From Phycicoccus avicenniae_A (GTDB lineage Bacteria; Actinomycetota; Actinomycetes; Actinomycetales; Dermatophilaceae), in contig NZ_JBNVZV010000015.1 in NCBI RefSeq assembly GCF_050496545.1, forward strand, positions 1-64,000: a stretch of DNA of 64,000 nucleotides. The letters are read 5' to 3'. Below, piece after piece: positions 50,431 through 59,618 of this stretch. Numbering within the stretch: the first letter of the stretch is position 1; every line of letters starts with the position of its first letter. Under the pieces are notes generated by a model that was not told the origin of the DNA, made no database searches, and saw only the letters and a list, made by a program, of their open reading frames with translations. Both the position numbers and the translations under genes were made by a program.

Positions 50431-51728
50431 CGAACCCGGCCCTCCCGGGGCCCGCGGTGGTCGTCGGGGCCGGCGTGGTCGGGTGCTCGATCGCCCTCAG
50501 TCTGAGCCGGCAGGGCTACGCCGTCACCGTGGTGGACCGCGGCCCGCAGCCCGGGTCGGCCACGACGAGCTCGTCCTCGGCCGTGGTCCGCTTCCACTAC
50601 ACCCACCGGACGGCGGTCGCCCTGGCCCTGGAGTCGGCCTTAATGTGGAAGGACTGGTCGGGCGTCGTCGGGCCCGTCGGCGACCTCGCCAGGTTCTACG
50701 AGGTCGGAGCCCTCGTCTACGACTCGCCCCTCCTGCGCCTCGACACTCTCGAGCGGCTCTTCGACGAGGTCGGCGTCGTCTGGCAGCGGTGGGACCCGCA
50801 GGCTTCCCGCGCCGCGGTCCCGGCGCTCGATCCCGGACACTTCGGACCTCCGGTGCCCGTCGACACCGACGAGTTCTTCGCCGACGCCGACGGGGAGTTG
50901 GCGTGCCTGTTCACCCCCCAGGGCGGCTTCATCGACGACCCGCAGCTGGCCACCGCCAACCTGGCGGACGCCGCCCGGGCCGCAGGGGCGGGCTTCGTCT
51001 TCCGCGACTCCGTGGTCGCGGTCCCGGGAACGGGGCCGGTGGAGTGCGTGGAGCTCGAGTCGGGACGGTCGCTGCCTGCGGAGGTCGTGGTCAACGCCGC
51101 GGGACCGTGGAGCGCCCGGATGTGCGAGATCGCCGGCGTCCTCGACGAGATCACGGTTCCTACGCGCCCGCTGCGCCAGGAGGTCCACGTCATCGAGGCG
51201 CCCGACGGGTTCGCAGTGGGCCACGGTGGGGTCTGCGTTACCGACGCAGACCTCGGAACCTACTTCCGCCCCCACCCCGGCGGGACCCTCCTGGTCGGCG
51301 GTCTGGAGCCGGCCTGCGACCCCCTCGAGTGGATCGAGGACCTCGAGGACTACCCCACGACCGTGACCCGAATCGGCTACGAACGCAACGTGCACCGCAT
51401 GGCTCGGCGCCTCCCGGACGCCGCGGTGCCGCCCCGACCGGTCGGGCTGGCCTCCGCCTACGACGTCACCCCCGACTGGGTCCCCGTCTACGACAAGACC
51501 TCACGAGCGGGGTTCTTCCTCGCCATCGGCACGAGCGGGAATCAGTTCAAGAACGCCCCGATGATCGGGGCCGTGATCGCTGCCTTGGTCGACGCCGAGC
51601 GCAACGGGCGCGACCACGACGTCGATCCGGTGCGGCTGGCTCTTCCTCGGCTCGGGCTCGACGTGGACCTCGGCTATTACTCGCGACGCCGGACCCCGCA
51701 CGCCGGGACCGGATCAGTCGTGGGCTGA
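50427..51728 (+). CDS. FAD-dependent oxidoreductase (DAO family)
   Basis: 433 residues. The Rossmann FAD motif lies at the N-terminus (PAVVVGAGVVGCSIALSLSR, then a Glu/Asp-type end VTVVDRGPQPGS). The C-terminal DAO signature includes TPDWVPVYDKTSRAGFFLAI and GTSGNQFKNAPMIGAVIAAL, similar to sarcosine oxidase/dimethylglycine dehydrogenase relatives. It should oxidise a C-N bond of an amine or amino acid. GTG start at 50427. Last gene of the unit. Confidence 0.9.
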   Translation: MTNPALPGPAVVVGAGVVGCSIALSLSRQGYAVTVVDRGPQPGSATTSSSSAVVRFHYTHRTAVALALESALMWKDWSGVVGPVGDLARFYEVGALVYDSPLLRLDTLERLFDEVGVVWQRWDPQASRAAVPALDPGHFGPPVPVDTDEFFADADGELACLFTPQGGFIDDPQLATANLADAARAAGAGFVFRDSVVAVPGTGPVECVELESGRSLPAEVVVNAAGPWSARMCEIAGVLDEITVPTRPLRQEVHVIEAPDGFAVGHGGVCVTDADLGTYFRPHPGGTLLVGGLEPACDPLEWIEDLEDYPTTVTRIGYERNVHRMARRLPDAAVPPRPVGLASAYDVTPDWVPVYDKTSRAGFFLAIGTSGNQFKNAPMIGAVIAALVDAERNGRDHDVDPVRLALPRLGLDVDLGYYSRRRTPHAGTGSVVG

Positions 51729-52229
51729 TTTCGATGAGCAGGAGAGCCCGGGCGACGGGCCAGATCTGCCACTCGTACGCAGTTCGGCCGAACCGTCCGA
51801 AGCCGAGCTGGGCGTCCTGCTCGACACTCCCGCGTTTAGCGAGAGTACGGGTGCACGCGCCGGGGGCACGTCGTCGTGTTCCTTTGAGGACGAACGCCCG
51901 ACCTCACCGTCTCGGTCGCCATCGCCGTCGTCGAGATTGGGACCGTCCCCGCCGCGTCAGTGTCCGGACGTGGACACGAACTGCGCGGCAATGGCTCGGG
52001 ATGCCGTCACGCATCGTCAGGAGGGCCCCAGCCGACGTTTTAGGGTTGAGAAGGAGCAGGTCTGGGTTGGATGAATGCGTATCGGGACAACTCGCACGAC
52101 GTCCACGCCGCCGGGAGGCGCCGCGTGGACGTCGGGCAACTGGCTGCGGGCGGGGCCCTCCGCGAGCGCGTCTACGGCCCCGGCGTCGCGACGCGTTATG
52201 CCCCAGTTCTGCCCGCGGTCGAGAAATGC
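51729..52229. other. 501-bp region without gene
   Basis: I see no gene. Around 52098-52143 an 11-bp perfect inverted repeat (GACGTCCACGC and GCGTGGACGTC) with GC-rich inner arms forms a large hairpin. The rest is fragments with irregular composition, suggesting decayed DNA between the catabolic unit and tRNA-Pro. Confidence 0.5.
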
Positions 52230-52268
52230 CAAGGGCTCTGACCGCATGTCCGCTGGTCAGAGCCCTTG
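52230..52268 (-). terminator. Hairpin downstream of tRNA-Pro
   Basis: CAAGGGCTCTGACC pairs with GGTCAGAGCCCTTG, a perfect 14-bp stem with an 11-base loop, 10 bases after the tRNA 3' end. It probably ends the tRNA transcript. Confidence 0.75.
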
Positions 52269-52277
52269 CCACTGCTG

Positions 52278-52351
52278 TCGGGGTGACAGGATTTGAACCT
52301 GCGGCCTCGTCGTCCCGAACGACGCGCGCTACCAAGCTGCGCCACACCCCG
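52278..52351 (-). tRNA. tRNA-Pro (anticodon CGG)
   Basis: Minus strand: acceptor CGGGGTG/CACCCCG with discriminator A, anticodon stem CGTCG/CGACG, loop TTCGGGA (anticodon CGG), T-arm around GGTTCAAATCC. 74 bases, no encoded CCA. No integrase adjoins it. Confidence 0.96.
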
Positions 52352-52447
52352 TGGCATGTCGCCGAGGCCGGAGGCCGCAGCGACACCCGAGGATAGCCGA
52401 CCGGCCCCGGCCTCCCGAAATCGGTCCGTCGAACGCCTCGCAGCGCC

Positions 52448-53407
52448 TCAGGCGGGGCCGTCGTGGTCCTGCGCGACGAGAGTCAGCAGCGTCGCCTCCG
52501 GGCGGCAGGCGAAGCGCGCCGGCGCGTAGGGCGAGGTGCCGAGGCCGGCCGACACGTGCAGCCAGGCAGCGTCGCGCGGCGCGTCGGACCCCACCGCGCC
52601 GCCCGCGCCGGGCCACCAGCGCGAGACCCCCTTGGCGCGCCCGGTGTCGAGGTCGCAGTTCGTGACGAGCGCGCCGTACAGGGGCACTGCCAGCTGCCCG
52701 CCGTGCGTGTGCCCGGCGAGCACCAGCCCGGCGCCGTCGGCCACCATCGCGTCGAGGATGCGCTGGTAGGGCGCGTGCACGAGGCCCATCGTCAGGGCCA
52801 CGTCGTCGCGGGCGGGGCCGGCGACCTCGTGGTAGCGGTCGAAGTCGACGTGCGGGTCGTCGACGCCGACCAGCTCGACCCGCTGCCCACCCATCTCGAC
52901 CACGGTCCGGGCGTTGTCGAGGTCCGCCCAGCCGCCCGCGCGCAGCCCCTCGACGAGCTCGCCGACCGGCAGGTGGCCCCGGCTGCGGGGCGCCTTCGCG
53001 TAGCCGGGCGTCAGGTAGCGCGCCGGGTTCTTCGGCACCGGTGCGAAGTAGTCGTTCGAGCCGAGGACGAACGCGCCGGGCACCTCGAGCAGCGGCTCCA
53101 TCGCCCGCAGCAGCGGCCCGACGGCCTCGACGTGGGCGAGGTTGTCGCCGGAGTTGACGACGAAGTCGGGGCGCAGACCGGCGAGCGAGCGGACCCACTC
53201 GATCTTCTTGTCCTGCCCGGGCGTCAGGTGCAGGTCGGACACCTGGAGGATGCGCACCGGCGCCGACCCGGCCGGGAGCACCGGCACGGCGAAGCGGCGC
53301 AGGGTGAACCAGGTCCGCTCGACGAGGGCCGCGTACGCGACGGCGGCGGCGCCGGCGCCCACGAGGCCACCGACGGTGCGCAGGGCGGTACGGGCGAGCG
53401 GGTCCAT
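52448..53407 (-). CDS. Metallophosphoesterase (YkuE-like)
   Basis: 319 residues. One N-terminal hydrophobic segment (VGGLVGAGAAAVAYAALVER) anchors it in the membrane. The dinuclear metal site is visible: VSDLHLTPG (D-x-H), VNSGDN (GD), GSNDYFAP in place of the usual G-N-H-D, and AGHTHGGQLAVPL. The synteny with PBP and WhiB matches M. tuberculosis Rv3683. The substrate is probably a phosphodiester, perhaps a lipid. ATG 53407. Confidence 0.9.
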   Translation of the reverse strand: MDPLARTALRTVGGLVGAGAAAVAYAALVERTWFTLRRFAVPVLPAGSAPVRILQVSDLHLTPGQDKKIEWVRSLAGLRPDFVVNSGDNLAHVEAVGPLLRAMEPLLEVPGAFVLGSNDYFAPVPKNPARYLTPGYAKAPRSRGHLPVGELVEGLRAGGWADLDNARTVVEMGGQRVELVGVDDPHVDFDRYHEVAGPARDDVALTMGLVHAPYQRILDAMVADGAGLVLAGHTHGGQLAVPLYGALVTNCDLDTGRAKGVSRWWPGAGGAVGSDAPRDAAWLHVSAGLGTSPYAPARFACRPEATLLTLVAQDHDGPA

Positions 53408-53430
53408 CCGGCCATCCTCGCAAACGCGGT

Positions 53431-53617
53431 GCGCTCCCGAGGAATCCCGGGTGCCCGGTCAGCGGCGTTCCGACGGGCGGACGACACGAACCGGCGACCG
53501 GGCCGGGACCTGCGCACGGACTCCGGCCTCGTGGCCCCTGCGTGTCGTCGGTCGGACCGAGGGCGCCCGACCGGGCCGGAGCCACCAGGGCGCTCCCGAA
53601 GAATCCCGGGTGCCCGG
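53431..53617. repeat. Paired 28-bp direct repeats in the intergenic region before yqeY
   Basis: Nearly identical sequences lie at 53431-53458 and 53590-53617, centred on GAATCCCGGGTGCCCGG; they differ by one base. Between them are inverted short arms GACGACACG and CGTGTCGTC. I do not recognise the element. Confidence 0.6.
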
Positions 53618-53645
53618 CCCGCGGGCCGGGTGCGAGACTGGCGCC

Positions 53646-54110
53646 ATGAACGACTCCGGTCTCAAGGCCCGCCTCCAGAGCGACCTGCACGACGCGATGC
53701 GGGCCCGCGACAAGGTGCGCTCCTCCACGCTGCGGATGGCGCTGACCTCCGTGACGACCGCCGAGGTCGCCGGCGACGAGGCCCGCGAGCTCGGCGACGA
53801 CGAGGTGCTCAAGGTCCTCGCCAAGGAGGCCAAGAAGCGCAAGGAGGCGGCCGCCGCCTTCCGCGACGCGCAGCGCCCCGAGCTCGCCGAGTCCGAGGAG
53901 GCCGAGCTGGCCGTCCTCGAGGCCTACCTGCCGGCCCAGCTCGGCGACGACGAGCTGCGCGCCATCGTCGAGCGGGCGCTCGCGTCCACCGGCGCCACCG
54001 GCCCGGCCGACATGGGCCGGGTCATGAAGGCCGCCCAGGGCGAGGTCGCCGGGCGCGCCGACGGCGGCCGGGTCGCGGCCGTCGTCAAAGCCGCGCTGAC
54101 CACCCGCTGA
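53646..54110 (+). CDS. yqeY: GatB/YqeY family protein
   Basis: 154 residues, all-helical YqeY. GLKARLQSDLHDAMRARDKV, RSSTLRMALTSVTTAEVAGD, KEAKKRKEAAAAFRDAQRPE and EAYLPAQLGDDELRAIVERA match. The domain resembles the tail of GatB amidotransferase, but the free form has no settled role. ATG 53646. It converges on the PBP gene across a long bidirectional hairpin. Confidence 0.94.
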   Translation: MNDSGLKARLQSDLHDAMRARDKVRSSTLRMALTSVTTAEVAGDEARELGDDEVLKVLAKEAKKRKEAAAAFRDAQRPELAESEEAELAVLEAYLPAQLGDDELRAIVERALASTGATGPADMGRVMKAAQGEVAGRADGGRVAAVVKAALTTR

Positions 54111-54125
54111 GCCACCGCCCGCCCA

Positions 54126-54174
54126 CGCACGACGAAGGGCCCCGTCCACCACGGACGGGGCCCTTCGTCGTGCG
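54126..54174. terminator. Bidirectional terminator between yqeY and PBP genes
   Basis: A perfect 22-bp stem (arms 54126-54147 and 54153-54174, core GAAGGGCCCCGTCC) with a 5-base loop ACCAC. It serves the convergent genes. Confidence 0.9.
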
Positions 54175-54180
54175 CGGTGC

Positions 54181-56580
54181 TCAGCCGCGCGGTGGTGGCG
54201 TGGTGCCACCCTTGCCCTTGCCGCCGCGACCCCTGGTCGGGGGCTGCGTGGTCTGGGGCTTGGGCTGGGCGACCGCCTGCCCGGAGGAGATGTAGAGCGT
54301 CACCGTCTGGCCGGGCAGGGCCGAGCCGGAGGGTGAGGTGCCCCCGACCGTGCCCTGCGGGGCGTTGCTCGCGATGCTCGGGCCGACCTGGCTCGAGAAG
54401 CCGGCGTCCTTGAGCATCTGGGCGGCCTCGCCGGGGCTCCGGCCGAAGACGTTCGGCAGGTCCTGGAGGTTGCCGCGCTGGGCCTTCTGGCTGGGGGCCG
54501 GGAACTGCTCGACGGGCATGCCCTCGGACATCTTCTTCATCGCGCTCGCCCACACGGGGGCCGAGACGGTGCCACCGAAGACGTCACCGAAGCAGCCGTA
54601 GGAGCCGAAGCACTTGCCGTTGAGCGAGTAAAGCTTGCGGTTCTTGTCGGTGACGATGACGTTGCCGATCCACACCGCGGTGGCGAGCTGCCGGGTGTAC
54701 CCGACGAACCACGCCTGGTTGTGCTTCTCGGTGGTGCCCGTCTTGCCGGCCGCGGGGCGGGTGTCGACGTTCCAGTTGTTGTCGGCGGTGCCGCCCGGCC
54801 GCAGGGTCCCCTTGAGGAGGAAGGTCGCCGCGTTGGCGGTGTCCTTGCTGATGACCTGCTTGCAGGACATCTTGGGGATCTTGATCTCCTTGCGGTCCGG
54901 CGTCGTGATCGACACGATCGGGCTCGGCTCGCAGTACTTGCCGTCGGCGGCGAGGGTGGCGTAGGCGCTCGCGAGGTCGAGCGGCGTGGTCGTGCCGGAG
55001 CCGAGGGTGGCGTTGGAGATCGTGCGGGCGAAGTCCTTGCCGTCGGCCTGGTGGACACCCATCTTCTTCATCGTGTCCAGGACGTTGCACGACCCGACCT
55101 CGATGGTCAGCTGGGCGGCCCAGGTGTTGATCGACTTCGAGATGCCCTCGGCGAGGGTCATCTGCCGACCGCCGATGGCATAGTCGTTGCCGACCTTCCA
55201 CGGCTCGTTCGAGCCGCACTCGGCGCCGACGACCTTCGGGCCCTGGAAGACGTGGTCCTGCTTGTTGCTGGCGAACGGCACGTTGATGGTGGAGTTCATC
55301 GGCATGCCCTGCTCGAGGGCGGTCACGAGCCCGAACATCTTGGCGGTCGAGCCGAACTGGTACCCGAAGGGGCCGCCGCCGTAGACCTGGTCGACGTTCC
55401 AGTTGGTCTGGTTCTTCTCGAAGTTCGCCGCCTGGCCCATCGCGAGGACCTTGCCGGTGCCGGGCTCGACGACGGTCATCGCGCCGCCGAGGTTGCTCTT
55501 GTTGCCGATCGGCACGGCCTTGGTGATCTCGGCCTGCGCGATCTTCTGCAGCCGCGGGTCGAGCGTGGTGCGGATGGTCAGGCCGCCCTGGTTGATCCGC
55601 TTGAGCCGCTCCTCCGGCGTCTTGCCGAGCACCGCCATCTGCGGTGACTTCTGGAGGTAGGCCATGACGTACGCGCAGAAGTACGGCTGGGACGAGCGGT
55701 GGCAGACGCCCTTGACCGGCGTCTTCTTGATCATCTTCTTGACCGGCAGCTTCTTGGCGGCGGCGACGTCCTTGGCCGAGGCCATCCCCAGCTGCTCCAT
55801 GCGGGTGAGGACGATGTCGCGGCGGGCCTGGGCCTGCTTGGGGTTGATGATCGGGTTGTACGCGGTGGGCTGCTGGACGATGCCGGCGAGCAGTGCCGAC
55901 TGCGCCAGGTTCAGCTTGCTGGCGTGGACGCCGAAGTAGTTGAGGGCGGCCGCCTCGACGCCGTAGGCCTGGTCGCCGTAGTAGACGAGGTTGAGGTAGC
56001 CAGTGAGGATCTGGTCCTTGGTGAAGTTCTCCTCGACGTTGATCGCGTACTTGAGCTCCTGCACCTTGCGGGCGTAGCTCTTGCGCGTCGCGGCCGCGGC
56101 GGCCTCCTTGTCGCCGGCGCGCAGCGCCTGCTCCTGCAGGGTGATCTTCACGTACTGCTGGGTGAGGGTCGAGGCGCCCTGCGGGTCGCCGCCCTGGAGG
56201 TTGGAGACGAGCGCGCGCGTGAAGCCGCGCGGGTCGAGGCCGCCGTGCTCGTAGAACCGCGCGTCCTCGATGGCGATCTGCGCGTTCCGCATGTTCTTCG
56301 AGATCTTGTTCAGCGGCATGATGATGCGGTTCTCGTCGTACGGGTTCGCGATCACCTTGTTGCTGGCGTCGACGATCTTCGACTGCTGGGCCAGCGGCGA
56401 GATGGTGAACTCGCTCGGCAGGTCGTTGAAGAAGTCGACCCCGCTCTTGGCCGCCTGGCCGCTCGCCCCGATGGCCGGGACCGCGATCCCGGCGACGAGC
56501 AGACCGGCAACCGTGCTCAGGACCACGAATCCGAGGAGGAGCCTGAGCACGGCGGGGATGTTCTGGGCGCGACCGTCCAT
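54181..56580 (-). CDS. ponA2: Class A penicillin-binding protein with PASTA domain (PonA2-like)
   Basis: 799 residues from ATG 56580. One N-terminal membrane helix (VLRLLLGFVVLSTVAGLLVA), the GT51 glycosyltransferase (IEDARFYEHGGLDPRGFTRA, GASTLTQQYVKI), then the transpeptidase with S-x-x-K (FGSTAKMF), the SIN motif (SKSINTWA) and KTG (AGKTGTTEK). One PASTA repeat follows near 700-765 (NVFGRSPGEAAQMLKDAGF), then a Pro/Gly/Lys tail. It polymerises and crosslinks peptidoglycan. The gene order matches Rv3682 (ponA2). An upstream open frame is non-coding. Confidence 0.95.
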   Translation of the reverse strand: MDGRAQNIPAVLRLLLGFVVLSTVAGLLVAGIAVPAIGASGQAAKSGVDFFNDLPSEFTISPLAQQSKIVDASNKVIANPYDENRIIMPLNKISKNMRNAQIAIEDARFYEHGGLDPRGFTRALVSNLQGGDPQGASTLTQQYVKITLQEQALRAGDKEAAAAATRKSYARKVQELKYAINVEENFTKDQILTGYLNLVYYGDQAYGVEAAALNYFGVHASKLNLAQSALLAGIVQQPTAYNPIINPKQAQARRDIVLTRMEQLGMASAKDVAAAKKLPVKKMIKKTPVKGVCHRSSQPYFCAYVMAYLQKSPQMAVLGKTPEERLKRINQGGLTIRTTLDPRLQKIAQAEITKAVPIGNKSNLGGAMTVVEPGTGKVLAMGQAANFEKNQTNWNVDQVYGGGPFGYQFGSTAKMFGLVTALEQGMPMNSTINVPFASNKQDHVFQGPKVVGAECGSNEPWKVGNDYAIGGRQMTLAEGISKSINTWAAQLTIEVGSCNVLDTMKKMGVHQADGKDFARTISNATLGSGTTTPLDLASAYATLAADGKYCEPSPIVSITTPDRKEIKIPKMSCKQVISKDTANAATFLLKGTLRPGGTADNNWNVDTRPAAGKTGTTEKHNQAWFVGYTRQLATAVWIGNVIVTDKNRKLYSLNGKCFGSYGCFGDVFGGTVSAPVWASAMKKMSEGMPVEQFPAPSQKAQRGNLQDLPNVFGRSPGEAAQMLKDAGFSSQVGPSIASNAPQGTVGGTSPSGSALPGQTVTLYISSGQAVAQPKPQTTQPPTRGRGGKGKGGTTPPPRG

Positions 56581-56822
56581 GCCCGACAGGGTAACCCCGG
56601 GACCTGACGATGCCGCTCTCCGCGCGTGGCGGCGGACACGCGGGCGTGCGTGGTGCACCTGCGGATCCCGCTCATCGGCCGTTCGACCCCGGGGTCGTCC
56701 GTTCGGCCACCCGCCCGACCCGCTCGGACGATAGCCGCTGGTCACGCCTGTTGCCTACGGTTTCCGTACGTCCTCACCCGAGCCGGGGCCGGGGACATCC
56801 AGAGAAGCGGAACGAGGTGGAC

Positions 56823-57146
56823 ATGAGCATCTCCCCAGCGGAGCAGAGCACCGACGGGCAGTGGGTCACGGAGTGGGCGCCCCTCGGGCGCTGCGCCGGC
56901 AGCGACCCGGATGCGCTCTTCGTCCAGGGCAAGGCGCAGCGCGCCGCGAAGGTCGTGTGCAAGGGGTGCCCGGTCGTCGCCGAGTGCCTCGCCGACGCGC
57001 TCGACAACCGCACGGAGTTCGGTGTCTGGGGAGGGATGACCGAACGAGAGCGGCGTGCACTGCTGCGCCGACGCCCTGACGTGCGGTCGTGGACGGCTCT
57101 GCTGTCGACGGCCAAGGCCCGTGGCGCCGAGGGCGCCATCGCCTGA
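56823..57146 (+). CDS. whiB4: WhiB-family iron-sulfur regulator (WhiB4-like by position)
   Basis: 107 residues. The four cysteines for the 4Fe-4S cluster are visible (RCAGSDPD; VVCKGCPVVAEC), followed by the family's GVWGGMTERERRALLRR turn with basic tail. Wbl proteins sense redox or NO and bind DNA or the sigma factor. The assignment to WhiB4 rests on gene order (Rv3681c beside ponA2), not on sequence. ATG 56823; GAGGTGGAC precedes it, and TACGGT at 56756-56761 is a plausible -10. Confidence 0.9.
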   Translation: MSISPAEQSTDGQWVTEWAPLGRCAGSDPDALFVQGKAQRAAKVVCKGCPVVAECLADALDNRTEFGVWGGMTERERRALLRRRPDVRSWTALLSTAKARGAEGAIA

Positions 57147-57247
57147 CCCCCCGATCTCCCCGGAGGGGCCGACCACCCCCTGCACCGCGCGCGGCACCCC
57201 TGCAGCCACGCTCGGACCCGGTCGGCCCCACCGGGGGTCTCACCAGG

Positions 57248-57275
57248 AAGGCCCGGACCACACGGTCCGGGCCTT
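57248..57275 (+). terminator. Terminator downstream of whiB
   Basis: AAGGCCCGGACC pairs perfectly with GGTCCGGGCCTT across ACAC. It lies between convergent whiB and the ATPase pair. Confidence 0.85.
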
Positions 57276-57365
57276 CGTGCGTGCGCATTGGGCGCGGGCT
57301 ACACCGCAGTACTGGTCGTGATCGCAGCACCTACTGCGCCGTAGCCCGGGTCGTGGGTCGCGACG

Positions 57366-58550
57366 TCAGCCGGTGGCGAGCGCGGCGCCGACGGCGCGCA
57401 GGCCCTCGAGGTCGTGGACGTCGGTGGCGGCGGCGGGGACGGTCGAGACCGCGACGCCGGGGTGGGCGGCGACGAACCGCTTCACGTGTCCCTCGTGCCG
57501 GGTCGCGGCCTCGGCGAGCGAGGCGTGCAGGCGCAGCAGGGCGGGCGTGAGCGCCGGGCCGGGTGCGGTGGTGTCGGCGTCGTCGGCGCGGTCCTCGAGC
57601 TGCTCGGCGGCGGCGGAGGCCCGCGACCCGCTGAGCCCCGGGGCCGCGAGGGTCTGCATCCGGTTGACGACGACGCCGGCGAGCGGCATCCCCTCGGCCT
57701 CGAGGCGCTCGACGAAGTAGGTGGCCTCGCGCAACGCGTCCCGCTCGGGGGCGGCGACGACGACGAAGGCGGTCGACGGCTCCTTGAGCAGGGCGTAGGT
57801 GACGTCGGCGCGCTCGCGGAAGCCGCCGAACATCGTGTCCAGCGCCGCCACGAAGGTCTGGACGTCGGTGAGGAACTGGCCGCCGAGCACCTTCGAGAGG
57901 GTGGCCGCGGCGATGTTCGCGCCGACCGAGAAGACCTTGAGGTAGGCCCGCCCGCCGGCCTTCGCGGGGGCCATGAGGAGGCGGATGAACCGGCCGTCGA
58001 GGAAGGAACCGAGCCGCTTCGGGGCGTCGAGGAAGTCCAGCGCCGAGCGCGAGGGCGGGGTGTCGACGACGACAAGGTCCCACGTGCCGTCGCGGTCGGC
58101 CTCGGCGCGCAGCTGGCCGAGCTTCTCCATCGCCATGTACTCCTGCGTGCCCGCGAACGAGCTGGAGACCGCTTGGTAGAAGGGGTTCTCGAGGACCTGG
58201 GCGGCCTTCTCGGGGGTGGAGTGGGCGAGCACGACCTCGTCGAAGGTCCGCTTCATGTCGAGCATCATCGCGTCGAGCGAGCCGCCGTCCGCCCCGACGT
58301 CGACCACCGGCCGTGGGGTGTTGTCGAGCTCGGTGAGCCCCAGGCTCTGCGCGAGGCGGCGGGCGGGGTCGATGGTGAGGACGACGACCTTGCGGCCGGC
58401 CTCGGCGGCGCGCACCCCGAGGGCCGCGGCGGTCGTCGTCTTGCCGACGCCACCGGATCCGCAGCAGACGACGATGCGCGTCCCCGGGTCGGCGAGCAGG
58501 GCGTCGACGTCGACCGCGGCGGGGGCGGTGGCGGGGGAGCGGCCGGGCAT
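57366..58550 (-). CDS. ArsA/Get3-like ATPase, second of pair
   Basis: 394 residues. Deviant Walker A CCGSGGVGKTTTAAALG near residue 30, VVLTIDPARRLAQSLGL (switch region), VVVDTPPSRSALDFLDAPKR, and a C-terminal part resembling Get3. It forms a heterodimer or pair with the upstream ATPase, as Rv3679-Rv3680 in M. tuberculosis, with which it shares gene order. The substrate is unknown; arsenite-binding cysteines are not evident. Start ATG 58550 overlaps the preceding stop by one base. Confidence 0.9.
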   Translation of the reverse strand: MPGRSPATAPAAVDVDALLADPGTRIVVCCGSGGVGKTTTAAALGVRAAEAGRKVVVLTIDPARRLAQSLGLTELDNTPRPVVDVGADGGSLDAMMLDMKRTFDEVVLAHSTPEKAAQVLENPFYQAVSSSFAGTQEYMAMEKLGQLRAEADRDGTWDLVVVDTPPSRSALDFLDAPKRLGSFLDGRFIRLLMAPAKAGGRAYLKVFSVGANIAAATLSKVLGGQFLTDVQTFVAALDTMFGGFRERADVTYALLKEPSTAFVVVAAPERDALREATYFVERLEAEGMPLAGVVVNRMQTLAAPGLSGSRASAAAEQLEDRADDADTTAPGPALTPALLRLHASLAEAATRHEGHVKRFVAAHPGVAVSTVPAAATDVHDLEGLRAVGAALATG

Positions 58551-59563
58551 CAGGCCACACCCTGGGCGGCGAGCTCGTCGGCGAGCACGGCGACCCCGCC
58601 GTCGTCGGTGCCGGAGGCCAGCGCGGGGAGGCGGACGGTGGCCAGGCCGAGCGCCTCGACCTCCGCGGCGAGGTCGCGCTCGAGGGCGATGCGCGCCGCG
58701 TGGTCGCGCCCCTCGGCGAGGAGGCCCCCCACCGTGCGGGCGCCCGAGCGCACCCCGACGGCCGCGAGGTCGGCGCGCACCCGCTCCTCGACCTCGTCGC
58801 CGTCCTCGTCGAGCCGGCCGAGCAGGTCGGCGGGGACGAGCGGCTCGCGCACCTGGTTGACGACGACGGCGCCCATCCCGAAGCCACCGGCCGTCAGCTC
58901 GGCGACGGCGTCGGCGCTCTCCTGCACCGGCATCTCCTCGAGGAGGGTGACGACGTGCACGACGCTGCGGCGGTCGCGGAGCATCCGGGTGATCGACTCG
59001 GCCTGCGAGTGGATGGGGCCCATCCGGGCCAGGCCGGCGACCTGCTCGTTGACGCCGAGGAAGCGGGCGACGCGGCCGGTCGGCGGGGCGTCGAGGACGA
59101 CGGCGTCCCAGGCGAGCGAGCCCTGGCCGCGCTTGCTGCCGGTCGTGCGGCCGACCGCCTCGTAGACCTTGCCGGTGAGCAGGACGTCGCGGACGCCGGG
59201 CGCGATGGTGGTCGCGAAGTCGACGACGCCCATCCGCTCGAGCGCCCCGCCCGCGCGGCCGAGCTTGTAGAACGTCTGCAGGTACTCCAGGAGCGCGGCC
59301 TTGGCGTCCACCGAGAGCCCCCACAGCTCGCCGCCGGAGGGGTCCTGGACGAGGCGCACCTCGTCGGTGCCGAGCGGCGGCACCCCGAAGGTCTGGCTGA
59401 TGCCCTGCCGGTTCTCGACCTCGACGAGGAGGACGCGCCGGCCGGTGCGGGCCAGGGCGAGCCCGAGCGCGCCGGCGACCGTCGTCTTGCCGGTGCCGCC
59501 CTTGCCGGTGACGACGTGGAGGCGGACGCCATCGAGGACGCGGGCGAGGGGTGGGGCCGCCAT
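58550..59563 (-). CDS. ArsA/Get3-like ATPase, first of pair
   Basis: 337 residues. VVTGKGGTGKTTVAGALGLA is the deviant Walker A; VLLVEVENRQGISQTFG and VVLDAPPTGRVARFLGVNEQ follow. Matches the Rv3679-type partner. It is probably part of a membrane-protein or anion-handling chaperone complex. TAGGCT (59575-59570) 6 bases before ATG 59563 indicates a leaderless mRNA. Confidence 0.9.
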   Translation of the reverse strand: MAAPPLARVLDGVRLHVVTGKGGTGKTTVAGALGLALARTGRRVLLVEVENRQGISQTFGVPPLGTDEVRLVQDPSGGELWGLSVDAKAALLEYLQTFYKLGRAGGALERMGVVDFATTIAPGVRDVLLTGKVYEAVGRTTGSKRGQGSLAWDAVVLDAPPTGRVARFLGVNEQVAGLARMGPIHSQAESITRMLRDRRSVVHVVTLLEEMPVQESADAVAELTAGGFGMGAVVVNQVREPLVPADLLGRLDEDGDEVEERVRADLAAVGVRSGARTVGGLLAEGRDHAARIALERDLAAEVEALGLATVRLPALASGTDDGGVAVLADELAAQGVA

Positions 59564-59569
59564 GTCGTC

Positions 59570-59575
59570 AGCCTA
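59570..59575 (-). promoter_or_regulatory. -10 box of the ATPase pair
   Basis: TAGGCT on the minus strand, 6 bases before ATG at 59563. Same geometry as the FadR-type regulator. Confidence 0.55.
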
Positions 59576-59618
59576 GGTGGCGGGCCGGTGCCGGCTCGGC
59601 GTCGGGGTCAGTGCGGGG

